NCBI GenBank assembly: GCA_027064405.1
Contig: JAMOPP010000189.1
Location: 1 to 5,615 of the forward strand
Direction of reading: 5' to 3'
Length of the DNA: 5,615 nt
Source of the DNA: Desulfurellales bacterium
GTDB taxonomy: Bacteria; Campylobacterota_A; Desulfurellia; Desulfurellales; Hippeaceae
Shown here: one piece after another, positions 1-4,336 of the stretch
Layout of the letters: every line of letters starts with the position of its first letter
Numbering within the stretch: position 1 is the first letter of the stretch
Made by a program: the position numbers and the translations under genes
The notes under the pieces: model-generated
What the model was told of the DNA's origin: nothing
Database searches by the model: none
The model's input: only the letters and a program-made list of their open reading frames with translations

Positions 1-29
1 TGTCAAGGGGATGTCAAGGGGATGTCAAG
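1..29. repeat. 11-bp tandem repeat TGTCAAGGGGA
   Basis: Two exact units (1-11, 12-22) are followed by a third, partial unit, TGTCAAGAG-type, from 23. The window begins inside the array, so more units may lie upstream. The 11-bp period is close to one helical turn, which puts each unit on the same face of DNA, as in iterons or stacked operator sites. Inverted copies occur at 83-91 and 113-122. The function is unknown. Confidence 0.8.
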
Positions 30-68
30 AGTTGTAACTTCCGGCAACCCCTAAATTCTGGGAAGGCA

Positions 69-85
69 GGGTTGCAATGCAACCC
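69..85. repeat. GGTTGC hairpin repeat, copy 1 (AAT loop)
   Basis: GGGTTGC-AAT-GCAACCC is a 7-bp stem with a three-base loop; it is also a near-perfect DNA palindrome about a central A. A further GCAACCC at 44-50 could pair with the left arm (69-75) instead, so two alternative hairpins are possible. It is one of seven copies in the window. Confidence 0.85.
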
Positions 86-122
86 TTGACACTCAGCTGA
101 CAATCCCTGTCACCCCTTGACA
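83..122. repeat. Inverted copies of the TGTCAAGGG word
   Basis: CCCTTGACA (83-91) and CCCCTTGACA (113-122) are reverse complements of the tandem unit at 1-29. Between them TGACA (98-102) and TGTCA (108-112) form a 5-5-5 inverted repeat. In the first 157 bases there are eight TGTCA/TGACA words, well above the less than one expected by chance. This looks like a protein-binding cluster. The alternative is that two of the words are -35 boxes, but no matching -10 box is seen. Confidence 0.6.
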
Positions 123-165
123 TTCCGCCAACACTCAATGGCAAATTTTGTCAATTTTTGGCAAA

Positions 166-180
166 GGTTGCAATGCAACC
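166..180. repeat. GGTTGC hairpin repeat, copy 2 (AAT loop)
   Basis: GGTTGC-AAT-GCAACC has a 6-bp stem and the same AAT loop as copy 1. It is flanked by A on the left and a run of C on the right, so the stem does not extend. Confidence 0.85.
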
Positions 181-238
181 CCCAAAGCCCGACACAAAAC
201 TAAAAAGCATAACAAACCTCACAGAAACAATCTATAAC

Positions 239-274
239 TTTTGGCACCGCCCAAATTCCGGGCGTCTGCCAAAG
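239..274. repeat. Long interrupted hairpin, unrelated to the GGTTGC family
   Basis: An outer stem TTTGGCA (240-246) with TGCCAAA (267-273) encloses an inner stem CGCCC (248-252) with GGGCG (260-264). The loop is seven bases, and a small internal loop (C against TC) separates the stems. T239-G274 could add a wobble pair. No T-run follows on either strand, so it is not a typical intrinsic terminator. It could be a structured RNA leader element, a protein-binding site or a relic of a mobile repeat. Confidence 0.65.
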
Positions 275-292
275 ATTGAAAACCCCCAAAAA

Positions 293-309
293 GGGGTTGC
301 AATGCAACC
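293..309. repeat. GGTTGC hairpin repeat, copy 3 (AAT loop)
   Basis: GGTTGC-AAT-GCAACC occupies 295-309, with two more G on the left at 293-294. AACCCC at 281-286 can also pair with GGGGTT at 293-298 across a six-base loop. This competing hairpin would exclude the family hairpin, an arrangement reminiscent of attenuators. Confidence 0.85.
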
Positions 310-365
310 TAACAAACTGAAAAAGCCTGAAAATTTTTGGGCAAAATTTTACAAAAGGAAGAAAG

Positions 366-455
366 ATGGATTTATTAGTGATGACAATCCCAATAATAAT
401 CAGTGTTTTTGTAATATGCTACAAAGAGGCAGAACTTGACAATAGATGGTTTTGA
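366..455 (+). CDS. Single-pass membrane micro-protein, 29 aa
   Basis: This short gene has an AAGGAAG ribosome site at 355-361 and an ATG start. The 29-residue product opens with MDLL. Residues 3-18 are a continuous hydrophobic stretch (about LLVMTIPIIISVFVIC) that could span the membrane once, followed by a charged tail, KEAELDNR, ending in Trp-Phe. There is no cleavable signal-peptide pattern. It matches no family I know. It is the first of three small hydrophobic genes in this operon, and its stop lies 22 bases before the next start. Such peptides may be holin-like, toxin-like or accessory membrane subunits, but nothing here decides that. Its existence rests on the ribosome site, the clear membrane segment and the parallel with 688-777. 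Confidence 0.55.
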   Translation: MDLLVMTIPIIISVFVICYKEAELDNRWF

Positions 456-465
456 AAATAAAACA

Positions 466-483
466 AAGGAGTTAAAAATGAAA
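466..483 (+). promoter_or_regulatory. Ribosome site fixing the 478 start
   Basis: AAGGAG (466-471) is followed by the six-base spacer TTAAAA and then ATG. Exactly the same AAGGAG-TTAAAA-ATG string precedes the genes at 1002, 1990 and 3928. This argues against in-frame TTG or ATG starts further upstream in those frames. Confidence 0.8.
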
Positions 484-675
484 TGGATAGTATTTTTTGT
501 GGACGAATTTGGTGAGATAAAACAAGCATGGTGTTTTACTTCATATCAAAATGCAGTTGCATTTTTGGAAGAAAAACGTGAGCAATACGATAAAGAGTTC
601 ATCTTCAATTATGACGAAGATGAACTGGTTTTAGAAGATGACAGCTATTTTAAAATCGTGCAAGCAAATAATTGA
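478..675 (+). CDS. Small soluble protein of unknown function, 65 aa
   Basis: The reading frame could extend upstream to a TTG at 436, but the ribosome site at 466-471 points to the ATG at 478. The product starts with a strongly hydrophobic strand (MKWIVFFV, residues 1-8). The segment around residues 20-33, FTSYQNAVAFLEEK, looks like a helix of the type 'F-S-x-x-x-A-x-x-F-L'. An acidic tail follows, with DEDE and EDD clusters near residues 46-55. This beta-alpha-beta-like layout is common in tiny phage proteins that take no named family. I do not recognise it more closely. Its TGA stop overlaps the start of the next ribosome site (AAGGAGG, 675-681), suggesting coupled translation with the membrane peptide at 688. 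Confidence 0.8.
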   Translation: MKWIVFFVDEFGEIKQAWCFTSYQNAVAFLEEKREQYDKEFIFNYDEDELVLEDDSYFKIVQANN

Positions 676-687
676 AGGAGGGATAAA

Positions 688-777
688 ATGGAAACTTTTT
701 CTCAAACTTTAGCAGTAGTTTCAATTTTTTTGGGTGCCTTTTTGGCGCTCGCTGACATTCTGTTGATGCTGAGTTAA
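688..777 (+). CDS. Single-pass membrane micro-protein, 29 aa
   Basis: A strong ribosome site (AAGGAGG, 675-681) stands six bases before the ATG. The 29-residue product has a short polar start, METFSQT. Residues 8-29 are almost wholly hydrophobic (AVVSIFLGAFLALADILLMLS), with one Asp at position 23 inside the span. It therefore looks like a single membrane helix with virtually no soluble part. Its length equals that of the product at 366-455, though the sequences are not clearly alike. It lies between a soluble small protein and another membrane peptide. No family is recognised. Holin-like, type I toxin-like or subunit roles are all open. Confidence 0.7.
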   Translation: METFSQTLAVVSIFLGAFLALADILLMLS

Positions 778-779
778 AA

Positions 780-798
780 GGGGTTGCAAAGCAACCCC
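780..798. repeat. GGTTGC hairpin repeat, copy 4 (AAA loop)
   Basis: GGGGTTGC-AAA-GCAACCCC gives an 8-bp stem with an AAA loop. It starts two bases after the stop codon of the preceding gene. The AAA loop breaks full palindromic symmetry but leaves the stem intact, which is informative about what is conserved in this family. Confidence 0.85.
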
Positions 799-824
799 CA
801 AACTGATGACAAAAGGAGGTAACA

Positions 825-983
825 ATGCACGAAATTTTACTGATATCTATTTACACGTTTTTGAACATCATCGCTTTTATCGTTGCAGACAAAATACAAG
901 ACAAAACAATAAAGAAAAGAGCCCGAGAACAAGCAATGCTAAATGTTTTCGGCACAACTGATATAGACCAAATTTTTAAATGA
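825..983 (+). CDS. Small membrane-anchored protein, 52 aa
   Basis: AAAGGAGGT (812-820), a near-perfect anti-Shine-Dalgarno match, stands five bases before the ATG. Residues 4-21 (ILLISIYTFLNIIAFIVA) form one hydrophobic span. From residue 22 the chain turns strongly basic (DKIQDKTIKKRAREQ). It ends in a mildly acidic tail with GTTDIDQIF. By the positive-inside rule the C-terminal part should face the cytoplasm. The ATG of the downstream peptidase lies 18 bases after its stop. It is the third membrane micro-gene of the cluster and the only one with a sizeable soluble part. I do not recognise a family. Confidence 0.75.
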   Translation: MHEILLISIYTFLNIIAFIVADKIQDKTIKKRAREQAMLNVFGTTDIDQIFK

Positions 984-1001
984 AAAATAAAGGAGTTAAA
1001 A

Positions 1002-1949
1002 ATGGGAAAATTTATACATAAAATAGAAACGCCTAAAATTCAGGCGTTTGAAAGTTACAATAAAGAAAAATTACAAGAGTTCTGTCAATTGCTGACACTC
1101 TCTCAAGAAGAATTGGCAAATCATATAATTTCGGAAACCCCCGATTTTTATAAAATTGAAAAATATCAAAAAGCTATAATAATTACACCAAAGAATTTTG
1201 ACGGAAAGGTCAAAATCCCGACTTTCTCAAGCCACCTTGACATAGTCGGCTGCAAACCCCCGACACTTGATGAAATTGAGATAAAGGACGCTATTGTTTC
1301 CCTGAAACAGGGCGCCAAAGCTTCAGTGCTGGGCGGAGACGACCGCTGCGGCGTCTGGATTATGTTGGAACTTATGAAAACCCATAAAAACGCAGTCTTT
1401 GCGTTCTTCTACGACGAAGAAGTAGGCTGCGTAGGTTCGAGGTTGCATTGCAACCTGCCTATATTTAAACAGGTCAATGCCTTTATAGGCTTAGACCGAC
1501 GTGGTACTTATGACTGCGCCACATACGGCACAGACAGCCTTGCACTCATTGACATTGCCACTACATTCGGTTATAAAGAGGAATGGGGTTCTATAACCGA
1601 TGTAGCAGTCCTTGCCGAGCATTGGCAAATTCCTTGCATTAATTTATCGGTAGGGTTTAATTCCGAGCATTCTCAAAGAGAATGGGTTGACTTTTCTGTG
1701 ACAGAACGAACACTCGAGACTTGCAAGGAGCTTGCCATCGAAGGGCAAGAGTTTGAGGTGGATTTGCAGCCTGAACCCTACCTTGGCTATAATTACAAAT
1801 ACGATGACGGGCTTTATGATGATGAATGGGAAGATATCCCATTAGAGCCTGTGTTCTGTGAAGTCTGTGGTTCAGAATGTAATCTCTATAAATTCGCAGA
1901 TGGTTTTATTTGCGCTGAGTGTTATTTAGATTTATATGAAGAAAAATAG
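1002..1949 (+). CDS. Compact clan-MH zinc peptidase (M20/PepT-like) with C-terminal zinc ribbon
   Basis: The 315-residue product carries the ligand series of di-zinc exopeptidases in the right order: SHLD (His78, Asp80), GGDDRCG (Asp113), DEEVG (Glu139 as likely general base, Glu140 as ligand), GLDRRG (Asp165) and SVGFNSEH (His223). The last motif resembles the STGY..PHT..EY region of peptidase T. Known relatives hydrolyse N-terminal amino acids from small peptides or cleave N-acyl amino acids; the substrate here is unknown. Only about 58 residues separate Asp165 from His223, so the extra dimerisation domain of typical M20 enzymes is missing. Residues 286-307 add C-x2-C-x14-C-x2-C, a probable zinc ribbon. 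No signal peptide is seen, so it should be cytoplasmic. The start follows AAGGAG-TTAAAA. Codons look richer in G and C than in the neighbours. A hairpin repeat lies in frame at codons 147-152. It could also be catalytically repurposed. Confidence 0.85.
   Translation: MGKFIHKIETPKIQAFESYNKEKLQEFCQLLTLSQEELANHIISETPDFYKIEKYQKAIIITPKNFDGKVKIPTFSSHLDIVGCKPPTLDEIEIKDAIVSLKQGAKASVLGGDDRCGVWIMLELMKTHKNAVFAFFYDEEVGCVGSRLHCNLPIFKQVNAFIGLDRRGTYDCATYGTDSLALIDIATTFGYKEEWGSITDVAVLAEHWQIPCINLSVGFNSEHSQREWVDFSVTERTLETCKELAIEGQEFEVDLQPEPYLGYNYKYDDGLYDDEWEDIPLEPVFCEVCGSECNLYKFADGFICAECYLDLYEEK
1441..1455. repeat. GGTTGC hairpin repeat inside the peptidase gene, copy 5 (ATT loop)
   Basis: GGTTGC-ATT-GCAACC lies within the peptidase reading frame and encodes the segment RLHCNL (residues 147-152), between the DEEVG motif and the GLDRRG motif. 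Its 15-bp length keeps the frame. The same sequence is otherwise found outside genes, so either the repeat inserted here or the gene tolerates it in a surface loop. Confidence 0.85.
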
Positions 1950-1950
1950 A

Positions 1951-1967
1951 GAGTTGCATTGCAACCC
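1951..1967. repeat. GGTTGC hairpin repeat, copy 6 (ATT loop, one mismatch)
   Basis: The stem GTTGC-ATT-GCAAC is intact at 1953-1965, but position 1952 is A where other copies have G, leaving one mismatch before an outer G-C pair. It starts one base after the peptidase stop and sits 11 bases before the next ribosome site. Confidence 0.8.
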
Positions 1968-1977
1968 TAAAAAATTG

Positions 1978-1992
1978 AAGGAGTTAAAAATG
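1978..1992 (+). promoter_or_regulatory. Ribosome site fixing the 1990 start
   Basis: AAGGAG (1978-1983), TTAAAA and ATG match the spacing seen at 478, 1002 and 3928. An in-frame ATG at 1936 would add 18 residues, but it lies inside the end of the peptidase gene, lacks a ribosome site and would translate the hairpin repeat, so I reject it. Confidence 0.85.
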
Positions 1993-3573
1993 ATTAGTAA
2001 AGTCAAAAAATACGAAAAAGCAAGAATAAAAATGCCTTTATCTTTTTTAGGCGGGGTAACCATAAGAGACCATTTTAGAACAGGAGGCATTATTCTTTTT
2101 ATGACGGCGGGAACTTATACTAGAATAGTAGAAAAATTAGAGGTAAATCCAGACATAGCTAAACTTTCGGCGTATTTAGTTGTTGAAAATACAATTGTTA
2201 AAGACCTGAAGGCTCTTTTTATAAAGCCACAAAAGTGGGCAAAAGTCTCTAAAGGAAAACATAATCGTCTATTCGGTTTTGTCTACAATAACAAAGAAGG
2301 CGATTTCTATTTGGGAGACTTTACAGCCCCTGATGAGAAAAACAGAAAAATTAAAACAGGAAGGCTATTTTCGGCGTTGTTTCCTAGACGCACTGATGCC
2401 GAGATTGAAAGGCTGGTTAGTCTTTGGAACTCTTATTACAAAGTAGACACCACTTTCCTAAAAATAAAAGAAGACGTGCCAGCTGTTTACAATATGCCAC
2501 ACGCCTGCAAAGGAAGCATAGGAAACTCTTGTATGCGCGGGCACGGAGAGTATTATGAAGAGTTAAAAAATGCGTTTGGTGACAAACTGAAAGTCTTAAC
2601 CTATGAAGTAGGGGGAGAATTACTCGGAAGGGCTCTTTTATGGGAAGAAGTTGAATTTAAAAATTATAAAACTCAAAAATTTATGGACAGAATTTACTCA
2701 ACCACGCCGGCAATTGAGAATTTATTCAAAAAATGGGCAAAAGAGAACGGGTATATCATTAAAGCCCATCAAAGCTATGACTGCCCGTATGAATTCATAG
2801 ACACAGATGGAAACTATTTTGAAGACAAAGCGCAAGTACTGCCAAAAGAGGACATAAATTTCAGAAATTTCTTTAATTTCCCATATCTCGACACTTTCAA
2901 ATGGGTCTGCGAAGATTATTTATTAAACTGGGAGCCGGATGATTATATCGGAACGGCGACCAATACTGACGGCAGTTTAGATGATGAAGAATTTACTGTT
3001 TGTGACTATTGTGAAGAAAGAGTTCATCAAGAAGAAATTACGTATTTAGAAAATTATGATAGATACGTTTGCGATAATTGTTTAGGGAACTATTATAGAT
3101 GGTCAGACTATCACGATTGCTATTTATATGAGGATGACGCTTATTGGTGCGTAGATATAGAAGACTACACAGATGAATGGTCTTGCTGGTACGATGATTA
3201 TTTAGACGAATACGTATCTGATAACCAAAAACAATACTCATTTGGGGGAGGGTATATTTCTGAATACGCCCTAAAACAAACAATAGACCAACATATTTGG
3301 ACAGACGACATTTATAGAGAAGACCAGCCAGACTATGATGTAATTATAGATGACGAATGTAATGACTATGTTTGGTCTGATTATTTTGGATGTTACTTTT
3401 ATTATGAACTTGACGGGTATAAAAATGCTCTTGAAAATCTCAATACTTATGAAAAAGTATTGACAGCACTAGAAACGGACAAATATAATTTAAGTCCTGA
3501 TGATATTATAAATTTAAAAGAAGAATTAAAAGAATTTTTCGGTGAAGGAGAGGAAGATGAAGAATGTGCATAA
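1990..3573 (+). CDS. Phage-type protein with SCM/GRALLW/MDRIY motifs, zinc ribbon and Tyr-rich tail
   Basis: The 527-residue product has no function I can name. The first half (about 1-330) includes an SCM motif after Gly-rich sequence (residues 174-184), then GRALLW (213-218) and MDRIY (232-236). I remember this trio from uncharacterised tailed-phage proteins, but that is motif memory, not a search. Residues 338-364 form C-x2-C-x19-C-x2-C, a probable zinc ribbon like the one ending the upstream peptidase. The tail is very rich in Tyr, Trp and Asp and holds degenerate repeats: WSDYHDCYLY (371-380), WSDYFGCYFY (462-471) and a weaker EWSCWYDDY (396-404). The C-terminus is highly acidic. No signal peptide or membrane segment is evident. 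Translation of the next gene starts inside its last codons, so the two products are probably made together. It could bind nucleic acid or protein; neither is shown. Confidence 0.8.
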   Translation: MISKVKKYEKARIKMPLSFLGGVTIRDHFRTGGIILFMTAGTYTRIVEKLEVNPDIAKLSAYLVVENTIVKDLKALFIKPQKWAKVSKGKHNRLFGFVYNNKEGDFYLGDFTAPDEKNRKIKTGRLFSALFPRRTDAEIERLVSLWNSYYKVDTTFLKIKEDVPAVYNMPHACKGSIGNSCMRGHGEYYEELKNAFGDKLKVLTYEVGGELLGRALLWEEVEFKNYKTQKFMDRIYSTTPAIENLFKKWAKENGYIIKAHQSYDCPYEFIDTDGNYFEDKAQVLPKEDINFRNFFNFPYLDTFKWVCEDYLLNWEPDDYIGTATNTDGSLDDEEFTVCDYCEERVHQEEITYLENYDRYVCDNCLGNYYRWSDYHDCYLYEDDAYWCVDIEDYTDEWSCWYDDYLDEYVSDNQKQYSFGGGYISEYALKQTIDQHIWTDDIYREDQPDYDVIIDDECNDYVWSDYFGCYFYYELDGYKNALENLNTYEKVLTALETDKYNLSPDDIINLKEELKEFFGEGEEDEECA

Positions 3574-3886
3574 AATTATAAATTTAACAAGCCACGACGT
3601 TTATGATGTCGTTGGCAAGAATTGGTATCCCGCTACAAATCAAGCGGCAAAGGTTACTTATACAGAAAAAATCCTTGCAACTTTTAATGGCACCCCTATA
3701 ATAAAGTATATATACTCAGAGCCTGTGGGACTACCAAAGCCGGAAGAGGGGACGCTTTATATAGTGTCAAGTGTAGTACTGAACGCAATGAAAGGCAAAA
3801 GAAATGACCTAATCTCGCCAGCTAAAGTTGTGAGAGATACCAGAGGAGTGCCAATCGGATGTCAAGGATTTAGAATAAACGGATAA
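3557..3886 (+). CDS. Conserved phage-type hypothetical protein (NLTPH family), 109 aa
   Basis: The start is the ATG at 3557 with AAGGAG at 3545-3550; an in-frame GTG at 3542 lies upstream of that ribosome site and is rejected. The gene overlaps the preceding one by 17 bases in another frame, which points to translational coupling. The product shows an ordered set of motifs I associate with a widespread small protein of phages and bacteria: NLTSHDV (9-15, usually NLTPH), GLPKPEEGTLYIVSSVV (58-74), R-N-D-L-I-S-P (82-88) and VRDTRGVPIGCQGF (92-105). Its length of about 110 residues is normal for that family as I remember it. The molecular role is unknown. The compact beta-rich pattern and lack of membrane or signal segments suggest a soluble cytoplasmic protein. 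Confidence 0.85.
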   Translation: MKNVHKIINLTSHDVYDVVGKNWYPATNQAAKVTYTEKILATFNGTPIIKYIYSEPVGLPKPEEGTLYIVSSVVLNAMKGKRNDLISPAKVVRDTRGVPIGCQGFRING

Positions 3887-3903
3887 GGGTTGCATTGCAA
3901 CCC
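3887..3903. repeat. GGTTGC hairpin repeat, copy 7 (ATT loop)
   Basis: GGGTTGC-ATT-GCAACCC follows the stop codon at 3884-3886 directly, with no base between. It is followed by a short A/T linker and the AAGGAG-TTAAAA-ATG start at 3928. The whole block resembles the one at 1951-1992. Confidence 0.9.
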
Positions 3904-3927
3904 CTAAAAATTTTGAAGGAGTTAAAA

Positions 3928-4155
3928 ATGAATGCACAAGATTTTATAATCATTTACAAATTTCTTTATAACAGAGTTGATAAACTAAAATTCCACGAAT
4001 TAATGAAAAAAGGATATAATAGACAATTTAATGATGCCTATTTAACAGGTAAATGGGACGATTTTATATCTAACGTAGCAAGTTTTGCAGTTAGGCACCC
4101 AGAATTTTTGCAAGAAGCAATAAATGAAATAGAAAAAACGGGGTATAAAGGGTAG
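3928..4155 (+). CDS. Small protein of unknown function, 75 aa
   Basis: AAGGAG (3916-3921) and the TTAAAA spacer set the start at 3928; an in-frame TTG at 3895 falls inside the hairpin repeat and is rejected. The product looks mostly helical. An amphipathic start contains FIIIYKFLYNRVDKLKFHEL (6-25), followed by RQFNDAYLTGKWDDFISN (32-49) and a C-terminal helix with PEFLQEAINEIEK (58-70). It is roughly balanced in charge and has no cysteine. No membrane span is convincing, since Tyr, Lys and Asn interrupt the hydrophobic stretch. I do not recognise a family. It is the last gene before the longest gap downstream of position 365, so it may close the transcription unit that begins at 366. Confidence 0.75.
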   Translation: MNAQDFIIIYKFLYNRVDKLKFHELMKKGYNRQFNDAYLTGKWDDFISNVASFAVRHPEFLQEAINEIEKTGYKG

Positions 4156-4327
4156 CCACTAAAGACTATCTAAAATTTCGCCTGACATAAAGAACTGTAC
4201 AAAAATAAACAAGAGATATAACTCTATAGATAGGAAAACAACCTGATGGTTTTTTACACTTATTGTATAAATACAACGAAAGCCCGAGATTTAGGGCGTG
4301 AAACATCGTGAAACATTTTGAAAGGAG
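4156..4327. other. Intergenic gap with weak hairpins
   Basis: This is the longest gap after position 365. AACC-TGAT-GGTT (4240-4251) followed by TTTT is a possible but weak terminator, with only four strong pairs. A second small hairpin, GCCC/GGGC, lies at 4282-4297. A 21-codon ATG frame (4246-4311) has only a poor ribosome site and is not called as a gene. TATAAC (4217-4222) and TATAAA (4266-4271) could be -10 boxes, but no good -35 box lies at the right distance. I expect transcription of the 4334 gene to restart or be modulated here, without a site I can prove. Confidence 0.45.
4297..4316. repeat. Perfect 10-bp tandem repeat CGTGAAACAT
   Basis: Two exact, adjacent copies of CGTGAAACAT end five bases before the ribosome site of the next gene. 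Each contains CGTGAAACA, the right half of the bacterial parS site as I know it, but the left half is absent and the copies are in tandem rather than inverted. The position, just upstream of a start codon, also fits an operator or an RNA-binding site. Confidence 0.8.
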
Positions 4328-4336
4328 ATGATAATG
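4321..4336 (+). promoter_or_regulatory. Ribosome site fixing the 4334 start
   Basis: AAAGGAG (4321-4327) is directly followed by an in-frame ATG (4328), which is too close to be used. The next in-frame ATG at 4334 has the normal six-base spacing, so the product starts MIHIDL. Confidence 0.75.

Larger units (their letters stand above)
1..365. other. Non-coding, repeat-rich leader region
   Basis: No convincing gene is visible here. Open frames exist: one from a TTG at 158 to 439, and a short one from the ATG at 138. They lack ribosome binding sites, run through two hairpin repeats and carry low-complexity protein sequence. The region holds an 11-bp tandem repeat (1-29), inverted copies of the same word (83-91, 113-122), three GGTTGC-nnn-GCAACC hairpins and one larger hairpin (239-274). 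TTGACA words occur at 86-91 and 117-122, but no acceptable -10 box lies 16-18 bases downstream, so I do not call a promoter. The position ahead of a co-directional gene run makes this a plausible control region or replication locus, by inference only. Confidence 0.6.

Noticed and set aside
158..439. A 93-codon open frame from a TTG start
   Set aside because: It has no ribosome site, passes through two hairpin repeats that both yield VAMQP, and its tail overlaps the better-supported small gene at 366 in another frame.
436..464. TTGACA with a 17-base spacer and TAAAAC as a promoter
   Set aside because: The predicted transcription start would fall at or after the ribosome site of the 478 gene, so it could not serve that gene with a normal leader; the -10 box also matches only four of six bases.
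1083..1097. TGTCA-ATTGC-TGACA inverted repeat similar to words in the leader
   Set aside because: It lies within the peptidase coding sequence and has the opposite arm order to the 98-112 repeat; a single occurrence is not enough to call a site.
1657..1842. Reverse-strand open frame of 61 codons
   Set aside because: It lies wholly within the peptidase gene, has no ribosome site that I can see and no recognisable product.
1936..1989. An 18-residue N-terminal extension of the 527-residue protein
   Set aside because: It would begin inside the end of the peptidase gene without a ribosome site and translate the hairpin repeat; the ATG at 1990 has an ideal site.
3038..3283. Reverse-strand open frame of 81 codons
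   Set aside because: It is opposite the Tyr/Asp-rich part of the 527-residue protein, whose biased codons leave the other strand open by chance.
69..3903. CRISPR array interpretation of the palindromic repeats
   Set aside because: Spacing is highly irregular (tens to about 1,900 bases), genes lie between copies, and the units are only 15-19 bases long.
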